DNA of 64,000 nucleotides, taken from NCBI RefSeq assembly GCF_012489685.1, contig NC_080046.1:436501-500500 (forward strand), read 5' to 3'. The DNA is from Lotus japonicus. Taxonomy: Eukaryota > Streptophyta > Magnoliopsida > Fabales > Fabaceae. This document shows, in pieces, positions 1 through 11,830 of this stretch; the first letter of the stretch is position 1, and every line of letters begins with the position of its first letter. The notes under the pieces are model-generated. The model was not told the origin of the DNA. It did no database searches and was given only the letters and a program-made list of their open reading frames with translations. The position numbers and the translations under genes were made by a program.

Positions 1-2132
1 TGCCGCGATGATGGATTTCTCAAGGCTAACTTATGCGAATTTGAGTGGAAAATGAGTTTTCAAGGGAAAATATCAAGATGGAAAGGAAACTTGGTTTGCC
101 ATGGCATGCCTCATTGTCCAAATGGTTTACCTATGTCAAGGTGCCCCTGTGAGCACCCATGTCAAAATTTGAGAAGTCTTTCCCCGATAATGGATTTCCC
201 ATGGCTAACCTATGCAAATTTTGGTAGAAAATGAGTTTTCAAAGGAAAATATCAAGTTGGAAGGAAAATTTGGTTTGTCATGACATGCCTCGTTGCCCAT
301 ATGGTTTCCCTATGCCACGGTGCCCCCGTGAATTCCCATGTCAAAATTAGAGAATTCTTGCCCCGATGATGGATTTCGCAAGACTAACCAATGTGAATTT
401 GGGTGGAAAATGAGTTTTCAAGGGAAAATCCGAAGTTGGAAGGGAAACTTGGATAGCTAAGGCATGCCTCGTTGCCCAAATGGTTCCCTTGTACCCAGGT
501 GCCACCGTGAGCTCGTTTGTCAAAATTTGAGAATTTTTTCACTGATGATGAATTTTCCAAGGCTAACCTATGCGAATTTGGGTGGAAAATGAGTTTTCAA
601 GGGAAAATAGTAAGTTGGAAGGGACTCTTGGTTTGCCATGGCGTGCCTCGTTGCCCAAATATTTTCCATATGTCAAGGTGCACTCGTAAGCTACCATGTC
701 AAAATTGTAGAATTCTTGCCCCGATGATGGATTTCCCAAGACTAACCTATGCGAATTTGGGTGGAGAATGAGTTTTCAAGGGAAAATATCAAGTTAGAAG
801 GGAAACTTGGGTTTCAATGGCATGCCTCGTTGCCAAAATGGTTTCCCTATGCCAAGGTGCCCCCGTGAGCTCCAATGAAAAAATTTTAGAATTCTTGCCC
901 CGATGATAGATTTCCCAAGGCTAACCTATGCGAATTTGGGTGGAAAATGAGTTTTCAAGAGAAAATCTCAAGTTGAAAGGGAAACTTGGATTGTCATGCC
1001 TCGTTGCCCAAATGGTTTCTCTATGCCAAGGTGTCCCAGTGAGCTCTCATGTCAAAATTTGAGAATTCTTTCCCCGATGATGGATTTCCCAAGGCCAACC
1101 AATGCAAATTTGGGTGCAAAATGAGTTTCAAGGGAAAATCTCAAGTTGGAAGGGAAACTTGGATTGCAATGGCATGCCTCATTGCCCAAATGTTTTCCCT
1201 ATGCCAAGGTGCCTCGGTGAGTTCCCATGTCAAAATTTGAGAATTCTTTCCCTGATAATAGATTTCCTAAGGCCAACCTATGCAAATTTGGGTGTCAAAT
1301 GAGTTTTCAAGGAAACAACTCAAGTTGGAAGCGAAACATGGATTGTCATGGCATGCCTCGTTTCCCAAATGGTTCCCCCGTAATCACCCTTGTCAAAATT
1401 TGGAAATTCTTGCCCCGACGATGAATTTCCCAAGGGTAACCTATGCGAATTTGGGTGGAAAATTAGTTTTTAAGGGAAAATACCAAGTTGGAAGGGAAAC
1501 TTGGTTTTCCATGACATTCCTCGTTTCCCAAATGGTTTCCCCATGCCAAGGTGCCCTCGTAAGCTCTCATGTCTAAATTTGGGAATTCTTCCCGCGATGA
1601 AGGATTTCTCAAGGCTAACCTATGCGAATTTGGGTGGAAAATGAGTTTTAAAGGGAAAATCTCAAGCTGGAAGTGAAACTTGGATTGCCACGGCATGCCT
1701 CGTAGCTCAAATGGTTTTCCTATGCCAAGGTACCCCCGTGAGCTCCCATGTCAAAATTTGAGAATTCTTGCCCCGATGATGGATTTCCTAAAACCAACCT
1801 ATGCAAATTTGGGTGTAAAATGAGTTTTCAAGGGAAAACCTCAAGTTGGATGCGAAACTTTGATTGTCATTGCATGTCTCGTTGCCGAAATGGTTTTACT
1901 ATCCCAAGATGCCCCCGTGAGCTCCCATGTCCAAATTTTGGAATTTTTGCCGCGATGATGGATTTCCCAAGGCTAACCTATGCGAATTGGGGTGGAAAAT
2001 GAGTTTGGAAGGGAAAATATCAAGTTGGAATGGAAAATTGGTTTGTCATGGCATGCCTCGTTGCCCAAATGGTTTTACTATGTCAAGATGCCCCCGTGAG
2101 CTCCCATGTCAAAATTTTAGAATTGTTGCCTC
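1..2132 (+). repeat. 179-bp satellite array, block 1 (about 12 monomers)
   Basis: The block consists of head-to-tail copies of a 179-bp monomer that recurs throughout positions 1-32,025. Landmarks in each unit, in order, are GAATTCTTGCCCCGATGATG, then AATTTGGGTGGAAAATGAG, CATGGCATGCCTCGTTGCCC, CCCCCGTGAGCTCCCATG and CAAAATTTGA. The monomer contains EcoRI, SphI and SacI palindromes. Monomers differ by perhaps 5-15 percent with small indels. The block ends at position 2132, where a Sirevirus LTR begins, and the array resumes in phase at 14360. I do not recognise the family by name. A centromeric, pericentromeric or knob role is possible but not shown by the sequence. Confidence 0.96.
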
Positions 2133-3377
2133 TGTAAGATCAAGGTTTGATCAGTGGTTGCATCTCTATATTTTGATGATTACAATTAAGGTTTGTGATG
2201 ATGAACAATTGTGGTACCCTAACGTTTGTTTTTAAGTTGTGACAAACAGGTTCTGAATCTGATCCAAGCCTATTCGTTCAGAAGAAGAAGAACCAAGGGT
2301 TACTAAAAAGAGAGCTCATTAACCTACCATGTTCATTCAGAATAGTGGCAAATACTTTAGAAGCTCTGAAGATGGAAGCTCTCAAGAAGATCTGAAGAAC
2401 TCAAGTCAGAAGTTCTGAAGACCAGATGTTCCAGTGGAACGGTCCAGAAGCAGAAGACTCAAGTTCTGAAGACTTGCAAGAAGTTGGTTCTGAAGACCCA
2501 GGCTATTCTAGCTCTACGATCAGAAGTTCTGAGGAACTTGTTCAGAAGCAGAAGTTGCATGGTCAGAAGACTCCAAGCTTCAATCTGACGATGATCAGAA
2601 GCTTCATCAACATTCATCTGAAGCTCCTTCATCACAAGTCAACTGGTGAAAGGACAGGTCGCTATCATAGTACAACGTCGTACAAGTCTCAGTCTGTCCG
2701 CCACCTACCTTGTACAGCCTAGCAGTCTGATATTACAGAATTGCCACTCCAACGGATAAAACCCTAGCAACGGCTACATCACAAGTCTTGGAGTATATAA
2801 AGGGTGAAGAAAGAAGAAAGAGGCCAAGAAACTTTGCTGAAAATATTCAACAAAAACGAACCATTCTCTTAGCATTATTTCTTCACTGTTCTTAAACATC
2901 TGAGTTTACTATTCGCTTGTTAGAAGCACTCATTGTAAACCCGAAACCTTTTACATCATATTGTAAAGTTCATCAAGAGACCAAGGTTGGTCGGATCTTG
3001 AGAAGACTGAATCAAGGCTGATTCAGTATTTAGCTAGTCTTAAGAGGATCGGTAGATCAGCTTCTTAAGAGGATACTAGTGAGAAAATCAGTGTACTGTT
3101 AGTCACTTAGCAGGTTGCAAAGTGCAGTTGTAACACTCATTGATTTTAGTGGATTGCCTTCATCAGAAGAAGGAAGAAATCACCTTCACAGGTGGACTGG
3201 ATTAGCTTGAGCTTTTATCTCAAGTGAACCAGGATAAAATACTCGTGTGCTTTACTTTCTATTATTCGGCACTTAGTTTTCTTATCTTTGAGTTTTGAAA
3301 AAGCCAAAAAAAAAACTTTACCGGAGATACAAAAACTCTATTCAAACCCCCCCTTTCTAGTGTTTTTCGCACCTTCA
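2133..3377 (+). repeat. 5' LTR of the Sirevirus
   Basis: It starts TGTAAGAT and ends CGCACCTTCA, the usual TG...CA form. It has a 16-bp stretch after TGTAAGAT (2141-2156) that the 3' LTR lacks; otherwise the two LTRs are nearly identical along their length. The U3 part is rich in CAGAAG-type repeats. Confidence 0.92.
2794..2802 (+). promoter_or_regulatory. TATA box in the Sirevirus LTR
   Basis: TATATAAAG lies in the 5' LTR and recurs at about 13775 in the 3' LTR. It would start element transcription about 25-35 bp downstream. Position and sequence fit an LTR promoter; no transcript evidence is available here. Confidence 0.6.
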
Positions 3378-3379
3378 AT

Positions 3380-3392
3380 TGGCATCAGAGCT
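3380..3392 (+). other. Primer-binding site of the Sirevirus (initiator Met tRNA type)
   Basis: TGGCATCAGAGCT begins two bases after the 5' LTR and matches the plant initiator-Met tRNA 3'-end complement TGGTATCAGAGC with one change. It fixes the LTR end at 3377 and the plus-strand orientation. Confidence 0.88.
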
Positions 3393-3455
3393 GCAGTTCT
3401 GATTTTAACACCTAACAGTGTTCAGTGATCCAGAACCTTGTGTAAAAAACAAGCA

Positions 3456-5042
3456 ATGTCCCAAGCCAATACTTCCGCTGACAACAACAACAACAACAAT
3501 CAACTCAGAGCACCAATCTTTGATGGTGAAAAGTTTGAGTACTGGAAAGATAGAATAGAATGTTATTTCCTTGGCACTGACCCAGATCTCTGGGATATGG
3601 TCATTGAAGGCTATACTGATCCAGTAGATGCTTCAGGAGTGAAGATCCCTCGTTCTGAAATGACTGACGCTCAGAAGAAGCGTTTCAAGGATCATCACAA
3701 GGCGAAGTCCATGCTATTCAGCTCAATATCATATATTGAGTATGAGAAGATCTCTGACAAAGAAAATTCTAAATCCATCTTTGACTCCTTGGTCATGACG
3801 CATGAAGGAAATGAAGAGGTCAAGGAAACCAAGGCTCTTGCTCTCATACAACAATATGAGCAGTTTAAGATGAAATCTGGTGAAACCATTGAGGAGATGT
3901 ACTCAAGGTTTCAAACTCTGATTGCTGGAATCAGAGTGCTAAACAAGGGCTACTCTACTGGTGATCATGTCAAGAAGATTATCAGAAGTTTGCCTAAAGA
4001 GTGGAGAGCTTTTGTCACTGCCCTGAAACTCTCCAGAAACTTGAACTCTTTGAAGTTAGAAGAGCTCGTGAGTCATCTCAGAAGCCATGAGATTGAACTC
4101 AAAGGAGACAAGCCTCAGAAGAAAGACAAGTCTATTGCTCTTAAGTCAAAGTCTGACAAAGCAAAAGCCTATCAGGCAGAAGAGGAAAATTCATCTGAAG
4201 AGCTATCAGACGCGTCTGATGATGAAGAGCTATCTCTTTTCACAAAGAGGTTAAGCAAACTCTGGAAGAACAGACATAGCAAAGGCAAAGGACCAAAGAA
4301 AAGTTCAGGAAGATATGAATCTTCATCTGGTCAGAAGAAATCATCTGGAAAGGAAGTCACTTGCTTCGAGTGCAAGGAATCTGGGCACTACAAGAGTGAC
4401 TGTCCCAAGCTTAAGAAGGACAAGAGACCAAGAAAAGTCTTCAAAAAGAAAGCCCTCATAACCTTTGATGCAACTGATTCTGAAGAAGCTGAGTCAAAAG
4501 AAGATGAAGCTGTGGAGGCTCTAATGGCTACCACCAGCAGAGGTGCTGAAGCTTCAGAAGATGATTCAGACTCTGAAAATGATGATGAGGTATTCTCTGA
4601 CTTCTCTCTATCTGAGCTAAGAACTGCTTTATCTGAAATAATGAAGAAACATGATATTTTGCTAAATAAGCATAAAGAGCTTAAAAAGAAATATGCTGCT
4701 AAAACCAGTTCTTCAGAAGTTCATGAGAAGTCAGTCTCTGAACTCATGGATGAAAACTATATTCTTGTTAATGACAATGCTGTTCTTCGTGCTAAAAATA
4801 ATGTGTTAGAAGACCAACTTGCATCATCTGATGTTAAGTATGAGACAAAATATGAGAAAGCGTTTCAAAAGTTCCTTGCAAAGGGCATAGACAGAAGTCT
4901 TATGGCTTCAATGATCTATGGCATGAGCAGAAATGGGAACAGTGGCCTTGGCTACTTTCAATCCATGAAAGATGAGTCAATTCAGTCCAAACGCGAACCC
5001 TTGCATAAACATTTCGTTCCCGCTGGCACTGTCATTCCATAA
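3456..5042 (+). CDS. Sirevirus Gag (capsid/nucleocapsid)
   Basis: The ORF gives 528 codons from the first ATG at 3456; the open frame extends upstream to a non-ATG codon. The N-terminal third carries the Copia gag domain (motif FDGEKFEYWKDRIECYF near residues 30-45). A CCHC zinc knuckle, CFECKESGHYKSDC, lies near residue 310, followed by a long acidic and lysine-rich tail with coiled-coil character, typical of Sirevirus gag. The product would form virus-like particles and bind the element RNA. A TAA at 5040-5042 separates it from the rest of the polyprotein although the following sequence stays open in the same frame until about 5256. That stop is either a mutation or a suppression site. Confidence 0.9.
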   Translation: MSQANTSADNNNNNNQLRAPIFDGEKFEYWKDRIECYFLGTDPDLWDMVIEGYTDPVDASGVKIPRSEMTDAQKKRFKDHHKAKSMLFSSISYIEYEKISDKENSKSIFDSLVMTHEGNEEVKETKALALIQQYEQFKMKSGETIEEMYSRFQTLIAGIRVLNKGYSTGDHVKKIIRSLPKEWRAFVTALKLSRNLNSLKLEELVSHLRSHEIELKGDKPQKKDKSIALKSKSDKAKAYQAEEENSSEELSDASDDEELSLFTKRLSKLWKNRHSKGKGPKKSSGRYESSSGQKKSSGKEVTCFECKESGHYKSDCPKLKKDKRPRKVFKKKALITFDATDSEEAESKEDEAVEALMATTSRGAEASEDDSDSENDDEVFSDFSLSELRTALSEIMKKHDILLNKHKELKKKYAAKTSSSEVHEKSVSELMDENYILVNDNAVLRAKNNVLEDQLASSDVKYETKYEKAFQKFLAKGIDRSLMASMIYGMSRNGNSGLGYFQSMKDESIQSKREPLHKHFVPAGTVIP

Positions 5043-8000
5043 AAGGTTACACCAAAGGTGGTGAAACCAAAGGGGAAGTTTAAACTTGATAGGTCTAAAT
5101 ATTATACTCAAGTTCCTCTGCATTATCCTCCTGTTGCACCCAAAGTTCCAAGAACTTCTGGGAAAACTAACAAGAAAGGACCCAAGATGTGGGTACCTAA
5201 AGCAAAAATTATTCCTGTTGCAGACGTCTTATGCAGCTCAGTTAAGACACCTGTCATGGTACCTGGACAGTGGATGCTCGCGACACATGACGGGCACAAA
5301 GTCTATATTCCAAGAACTGACACCGCTTAAGTCAAGAGGAGACGTTGGCTTTGGAGGAAACCAGAAGGGAAAAATTATTGGAAAAGGTTCCATAGGAGAT
5401 GGAAAAATTCCAGTCATCAATGATGTACTTCTGGTGGAAGGGTTATTTCACAACTTGCTCTCCATAAGCCAAATTGCTGACAAAGGTTACGATGTGATCT
5501 TCAATCAAACCGGATGCAAAGCTGTTAGTCAAACAGATGGATCTGTTCTGTTTTCTAGGAAGAGGAAAAACGATATTTACAAAATCAGATCTTCTGAACT
5601 GCTATCTCAGAAGGTTAAGTGTCTCATGTCAGTTAATGATGAGCAATGGATCTGGCACAGACGTCTAGGACATGCAAGTCTCAGGAAAATCTCTCAACTT
5701 AGCAAGCTAAATCTCGTCAGAGGATTGCCTCGTCTGAAGTATTCATCAGAGGCTCTATGTGAAGCTTGTCAGAAGGGTAAATTCACCAAGAAGCCTTTTA
5801 AAGCAAAGAATGTAGTATCTACAACAAGGCCCCTTGAGCTACTTCACATTGATCTCTTTGGACCAGTGAAAACTGAATCCATTGGAGGAAAGAAGTATGG
5901 GTTAGTCATTGTAGATGATTATAGCAGGTGGACATGGGTAAAGTTCCTAAGGCACAAAGATGAAACACATACCGTGTTTACCAACTTCATTACCCAAGTT
6001 CAGAAGGAGTTTCAATCTTCCGTGATTACTGTTAGAAGTGACCATGGTGGAGAATTTAAGAACAAAGCTTGTGAAGAATTATTCAACTCTCAAGGAATCT
6101 CTCATAACTCCTCTTGTCCTCGCACTCCTCAACAAAATGGAGTAGTTGAAAGAAAGAATAGAACTCTTCAGGAGATGGCTCGCACCATGATGCAAGAATC
6201 AAGTATGGCCAAGCACTTCTGGGCAGAAGCAGTCAACACTGCATGCTACATTCAGAACAGAATCTCCATTAGACCAATTATGGAGAAAACTCCTCTTATG
6301 AGCTATGCAAAGGAAGACAACCTGACATCTCTTACTTCCATCCATTCGGAAGTACTTGCTTCATCCTCAACACTAAGGAGCAATTGGGTAAATTTGATTC
6401 CAAAGCTTTAAAATGTTATTTTCTTGGTTATTCTGAAAGATCTAAAGGTTTTAGAATTTATAATATTATTCATCAAACTGTTGAGGAATCCATCCAGATT
6501 AGATTTGATGATAAGCTTGGCTCAGAAAAGTCAAAGCTGTTTGAAAGATTTGCAGATTTAAGCATTGACTGTTCAGAAGCAAATCAACCAATGAAAAGCC
6601 CAGAGGATGTTGCTCCAGAGGCAGAAGCATCTGAAGATTTTCCAACAACTTCTGATCCACTTCAGAAGAAGAAAAGAATAGTTGCTTCTCATCCAGAAGA
6701 ACTGATCATTGGCAACAAAGATGCTCCCGTCAGAACCAGGTCTATGCTCAAACCTTCAGAAGAGACTCTTCTGAGTCTGAAGGGACTTGTGTCTCTCATT
6801 GAGCCGAAATCAGTTGATAAAGCTCTTGAAGACAAAAGTTGGATTCAAGCAATGCAAGAAGAGCTAGATCAGTTCACCAAGAATGATGTATGGACCTTAA
6901 TGCCCAAACCCAAAGGTTTCCATGTCATAGGAACCAAGTGGGTATTCAGAAACAAGCTGAATGAAAAAGGAGAAGTAACAAGAAACAAGGCAAGACTGGT
7001 AACTCAAGGCTATAGTCAACAAGAGGGAATCGATTACACTGAGACCTTTGCTCCTGTAGCAAGGCTTGAAGCTATAAGGCTACTGATTTCCTTCTCAGTA
7101 AATCACAACATCATTCTCCATCAGATGGATGTCAAAAGTGTCTTCCTCAATGGCTACATTTCAGAAGAAGTGTATGTCAAGCAAACTCCTGGCTTTGAAG
7201 ATGACAAACACCCAGAGCATGTCTACAAGCTCAAGAAGTCACTCTATGGATTGAAGCAAGCTCCCAGAGCGTGGTATGAAAGGCTCAGCTCCTTTCTTCT
7301 ACAGAATGAGTTTGTAAGGGGTAAAGGTGACAATACTCTTTTCTGCAGAACCTATAAGAATGACATTCTTATAGTTCAGATTTATGTTGATGATATCATT
7401 TTTGGTTCTGCTAATCCCTCCTTGTGCAAGGAATTTTCTAAGTTAATGCAGGCTGAATTTGAAATGAGCATGATGGGAGAACTTAAATACTTCCTGGGAA
7501 TTCAAATAGATCAACGACCAGGAGTCACCTATATCCATCAGAAGAAGTACACCCTGGAACTTCTGAAGAAGTTCTACATGAGTGACTGCAACATCTCAAA
7601 GACTCCAATGCATCCAACATGCATTCTTGAGAAAGAGGAAGTTTCCTCTAAGGTTTGTCAGAAGCTCTATCGTGGAATGATAGGCTCTCTTCTTTACTTA
7701 ACTGCATCTAGACCTGATATATTGTTTAGTGTGCATCTCTGTGCTAGATTTCAATCAGATCCTAGAGAGACTCACTTAACTGCTGTTAAGAGGATCCTCA
7801 AATATCTGAAAGGAACTACTAACCTTGGCTTGATGTATAGAAAAACATCAGAGTATACACTTTCAGGTTTTTGTGATGCTAACTTTGCTGGAGATAGAGT
7901 GGAAAGGAAAAGCACCTCTGGAAGCTGTCATTTCCTTGGATCAAATCTTGTATCTTGGTCAAGCAAAAGACAGAACACAATTGCTCTATCAACTGCTGAA

Positions 8001-8328
8001 GCAGAGTATGTCTCAGCTGCCACTTGCTGTACACAAACCATATGGATGAAGAACCATCTAGAGGACTATGGATTGTCTATGAAGAAGGTTCCTATCTACT
8101 GTGACAACACAGCTGCTATTTCACTCAGCAAATCCTATTCTACATTCAAGAGCAAAGCATATAGAGGTAAAGTATCATTATATTCGTGATCATGTTCAGA
8201 AGGGCACTCTATCATTAGAGTATGTTGATACTGACCATCAGTGGGCAGATATCTTTACTAAGCCCTTGGCAGAAGATAGGTTTTTATTTATTCTTGAAAA
8301 CCTGAACATGGATTTTTGTCCAGAGTAA
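5043..8328 (+). pseudogene. Sirevirus pol (protease, integrase, reverse transcriptase, RNase H), broken by frameshifts
   Basis: Polyprotein pieces appear in Copia order. They are the protease motif DSGCSRHMTG at about 5270; the integrase zinc-binding and core region (WHRRLGHASL at about 5650, DLFGP at about 5850, QNGVVERKNR at about 6135); the reverse transcriptase active site YVDDIIFGS at about 7385; and RNase H around 7870-8120. The frame changes near 5256 (before the protease), near 6294 (integrase C-terminus) and near 8130 (end of RNase H), and the TAA at 5040 blocks entry from gag. The final reading frame ends at 8328 after the usual WADIFTKPL motif. The domains are otherwise well preserved, so the breaks are recent or partly sequence errors in homopolymer-like stretches. 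Confidence 0.9.
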
Positions 8329-8755
8329 GGTTTTCTTCAGAACTTCTGACCATGGTACCTCTGAAGTCATCAGATGTTAACCCTTTCAGAAGTTACTCGA
8401 TCAGAAGCACTTAACCCACTGGTTAAACTTCTGTGGTAGACAACAATACACGTGTCACTTCATTTGTGACATAGTTCCTCGAGTCGCGTGGTATATCTGC
8501 TATAATGATGATGTCTACTCTCCTCTACTATGCTATTTTCAGACTATATATTTTATAACCGTTGATTTTGCCTTTAATTTCTTAGAAAAACTGTCAACGG
8601 TTACCATTAAACCCACTATATGCACTGTCACACACGATCTCCCACTCACTTACACTTACGGTTTTGAAACTATCCGTGTGCATTGCATTCATTCATATTC
8701 CTTCCTCCAACATTTCCTCCTCTCTCTGAACCCTAAACCTCCATCTCTAAGAATC

Positions 8756-11700
8756 ATGGGCAAATCAAGGAAACCTAAGGCGAATGTTTCTGCTTCTACC
8801 ACACAAACTGCCAAAGATCAAGAGAAGCAAAGATTCGAGGAAGCACAGAAGATTCTGAATGCACCAAATGTAGTCACCTGTGCAAAGAAAGTGGAAGAAC
8901 TGAGTGTGTGCTGCGAAGCAAGAGTTGATTTTGATAATCTTGCTCAACATGGGTTTGATATTAGGAACCAAGTCGAGTTGCAAGGATGGTCTGGGTACTT
9001 CAACAGGCTCGTTGGTCCAATCTATCACAAATTGGTTGTCGAGTTCTGGAAGAATGCAATTTGCAACGACTACTACGTCGTCTCCCATGTACTGGACAAG
9101 AAAATTGTGATCTCTGAAGAATCTATAGCAAAACTGCTGGGTATGGAGTTTCAGCAGGGAAAAAGGATCAAGAATGTTGAAGCAAATGTTGCTGGAATGA
9201 GGACCGTGGTCAACAAGGCGCTCTATGATAACTGGTCTTACGAGAAAACCAAGTACAACATTAAGGACTTGAAGTCTGAGATGAAGATTTGGCAAAAGAT
9301 CTTCATGCATTGTATTCACCCCAGAACTGGAGGAACTGATTACCTGAATGCAACTCAGGAGGTAATCATGTACTACATTTCAACTGGTGAGCTTATATGT
9401 CTGTCATTCCTACTTTTCAATTATCTGAAGGAGTGTGTTGAGAAATCAAGGACCACAACTGGTTCTGAGAACAAAAGATTCATCTCTTACATTCCGTATG
9501 GAAGGCTGCTGTCAGACATCTTCGTCCAAAATAAGCTTGTCAAGACTCTATCAGATCTTGGACTTCACGAAGATCTGGCCATGACAGTTGGTGATGCTCT
9601 CAATGGCACAAAGTTAAAGAAAATGCAGATCATTGAGAAGATTAAAGTTGCTCCCAAAGAAGACACCTCTGATGAAGTTCGTCGGAGAAATTACCCCATT
9701 GATGACTTTCCCATTTGGTCCAAGAAGGACAATCCAGCATGCATTCTGGAATATGTAAGGATGCTCAGAAGACAAGGAGATCCTATCACCCTTACAGAAT
9801 TTGTTAACACTCTTCCTGAAAGTCCTCCTAAGCTGACTACTAGGAAATCCAGGAGAGCAACAAGCAGCAAGCCCTCAGATCCTAAGGGCAAAGGGATTCT
9901 GATAGAGGAACCTGCAAAGAAGAAGGCTGCTTCCAAGACTGTGATCATCAGGGAACCATCTCCTGAAAGGCCTCTGAAGAGAACCTCAGCTCAACAACAA
10001 CAAATGTCTGATTCTGAAAGCTCAGAAGACACATGGGAAGACTCCTCAAGTGAGGAGACTGAAGATGAAGACATGCCTCTGGCTAAGAGACGCAAAATTA
10101 TTCTCGAGGAAGAGGAAGATGAGCAGGATGACCATGAGATCATCCAGAATGTGATTCAGGGTATAAGGGAAGCTTCAGATGCTGAAGAATCCACTGATTC
10201 TGATGTTATTCCCCTAGTAAAGAGAAGGAAGCTTCCTCTGAGGGGACCACTTCAGCAGAAGGAAACAGCGGCAGAACAAGCATCTGAACCAACTTCAGAA
10301 GTTCAGAGGGAAAGAAGATCTAAACGCATCTCTGATCCAGCAAGGACTGCAAGTCTCACCAGAACCTCACCCATCAGAAGCCCCAGTAAGGTAATTACTG
10401 AAAGCATTAATTCTGAATCCGCTTTAGTAGTTATACCTGAGCAACCTCTGCCTATATCTACCTCTCTGCCTACCACAAACCAAACCAAATCTCTTCAACC
10501 TGAACCTCACCCTGAAACACAACATCAAACACAAGCTGCACCTCAAAATACCAAATCTCCCATCCAAACAGCTACCACAGCCATCCCTTCAACTCCAATT
10601 TACACCTCTTCCCCATCCATCCCAACTGAACCAATACCCCCCTTCAATTCCTTCATTCAAGGTATTGTTCAACATGAGGCTACTCTGAGAACTTTAGTTC
10701 AACAGTTCTCTCCCAAGCCTGCATCCACTCCACACACCTTCCTCATAACCCAGACTGGTGAGATCCCTACTGAGAAAGAAAAGGAAGATGATGATGTCCA
10801 GATCCTTGAGCCGCCCTTCAATGTGAAGCCCCTTCAACAAATTGCTTCCAATTTTGAAGATCGGATTCCAGATGCTGCTGAGACCTCTTATGTATCCTTG
10901 TCCAATTACTCAGCAGTCAACTCACAGGATCTGAGTTTCACTTCACCTGAGAAGACTGTCACCTCAAGGCAAAGGCCAGATACTATCTCTGAAGCTGAGC
11001 ACATGGATGAATCAGATCACTCGGGCGTAGAGAAGGACCACGAGATTGATTCCACTCCTTCAGAGCACATGGATGAATCAAATGCTTCAAGCTCCAATGC
11101 TGCCAGAACTCCTCAGCCTGTTCTGACCCTGGCCACCTCCTTCCATCCTCAGAATCTTACTCAACTCCTTCAGCAGTTTTCTGAAGAGGCCACCAGAAGA
11201 CTGAAATGGCTGTATCAGGTAACTGATAATCAGTTTGATGCCTCTCTTGTTGATGGTCTATGGTCTGCCTTTGAGAGATGGTCAGAAGGCAAAGGCCATG
11301 CATTTCAGAAGCAACTTAGCAGGGAAAAACAACTAAGAGTTCATGATGCATCTGAGAGGGCCTATGAGCAAAGGCAGAGAGTGCTGCACAAGGTTTGTGA
11401 ACCCTTGAGAAGAGCTGTGGCTGAAAGACCATGTGTTGTTTCTGAATGTACCTCAGAAGATGTTGTGATGCTCTCGGCAGAGGAAGAAGAAGAAAGCACA
11501 GATGGCATAGTCATTCTGGACGATGCAGATGCTGATGATGTTCAGAAACAAGGGCCAATTCAAGTTGATATTGCAATGTCATCAGAGGCTGAAGTTGCTC
11601 CTCATGTTCAAGCTCCAGAAGTTCCTACATCTGATCCAGTTCCAGAAGTTGAAGTTCTTGCTGCCCGAATTGACAGAATTCAGAATGATCAGCAGAGGTT

Positions 11701-11830
11701 ATTTCAGATGGTTGAGGAACAAGGCCGTATTCAGAATGAGCAAAGCAAGCAAATTCAAGAGTCCTCAGGAAAAATGGAAGCTATCATGAAGTACCTCATG
11801 GACAACCTTCCCTCCTCCTCCAAGCCTTGA
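8756..11830 (+). CDS. Sirevirus envelope-like / putative plant transposon protein
   Basis: A single uninterrupted ORF gives 1024 codons from ATG 8756. The open frame extends 26 codons further upstream but without an ATG. Residues about 55-210 hold the conserved plant transposon domain seen in envelope-like genes of Sireviruses (WSGYFNRLVGPIYHKLV, then ISEESIAKLLGMEF). Residues 350-900 are low-complexity, rich in Ser, Glu, Pro and Thr with basic KRRK-type clusters. The C-terminus is a predicted coiled coil (LAARIDRIQNDQQRLFQMVE). I see no signal peptide or clear membrane anchor, so a true envelope role is doubtful. It lies 427 bp after pol and is expressed by an unknown route. It is intact while pol is broken. 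Confidence 0.85.
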   Translation: MGKSRKPKANVSASTTQTAKDQEKQRFEEAQKILNAPNVVTCAKKVEELSVCCEARVDFDNLAQHGFDIRNQVELQGWSGYFNRLVGPIYHKLVVEFWKNAICNDYYVVSHVLDKKIVISEESIAKLLGMEFQQGKRIKNVEANVAGMRTVVNKALYDNWSYEKTKYNIKDLKSEMKIWQKIFMHCIHPRTGGTDYLNATQEVIMYYISTGELICLSFLLFNYLKECVEKSRTTTGSENKRFISYIPYGRLLSDIFVQNKLVKTLSDLGLHEDLAMTVGDALNGTKLKKMQIIEKIKVAPKEDTSDEVRRRNYPIDDFPIWSKKDNPACILEYVRMLRRQGDPITLTEFVNTLPESPPKLTTRKSRRATSSKPSDPKGKGILIEEPAKKKAASKTVIIREPSPERPLKRTSAQQQQMSDSESSEDTWEDSSSEETEDEDMPLAKRRKIILEEEEDEQDDHEIIQNVIQGIREASDAEESTDSDVIPLVKRRKLPLRGPLQQKETAAEQASEPTSEVQRERRSKRISDPARTASLTRTSPIRSPSKVITESINSESALVVIPEQPLPISTSLPTTNQTKSLQPEPHPETQHQTQAAPQNTKSPIQTATTAIPSTPIYTSSPSIPTEPIPPFNSFIQGIVQHEATLRTLVQQFSPKPASTPHTFLITQTGEIPTEKEKEDDDVQILEPPFNVKPLQQIASNFEDRIPDAAETSYVSLSNYSAVNSQDLSFTSPEKTVTSRQRPDTISEAEHMDESDHSGVEKDHEIDSTPSEHMDESNASSSNAARTPQPVLTLATSFHPQNLTQLLQQFSEEATRRLKWLYQVTDNQFDASLVDGLWSAFERWSEGKGHAFQKQLSREKQLRVHDASERAYEQRQRVLHKVCEPLRRAVAERPCVVSECTSEDVVMLSAEEEEESTDGIVILDDADADDVQKQGPIQVDIAMSSEAEVAPHVQAPEVPTSDPVPEVEVLAARIDRIQNDQQRLFQMVEEQGRIQNEQSKQIQESSGKMEAIMKYLMDNLPSSSKP

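Noticed and set aside
1..2132. CRISPR-like regular repeats
   Set aside because: The repeats are directly adjacent 179-bp monomers without unique spacers, in a plant nuclear genome.
8765..9319. 184-codon minus-strand ORF opposite the envelope-like gene
   Set aside because: It is a shadow of the 1024-codon plus-strand ORF, with no motif of its own.
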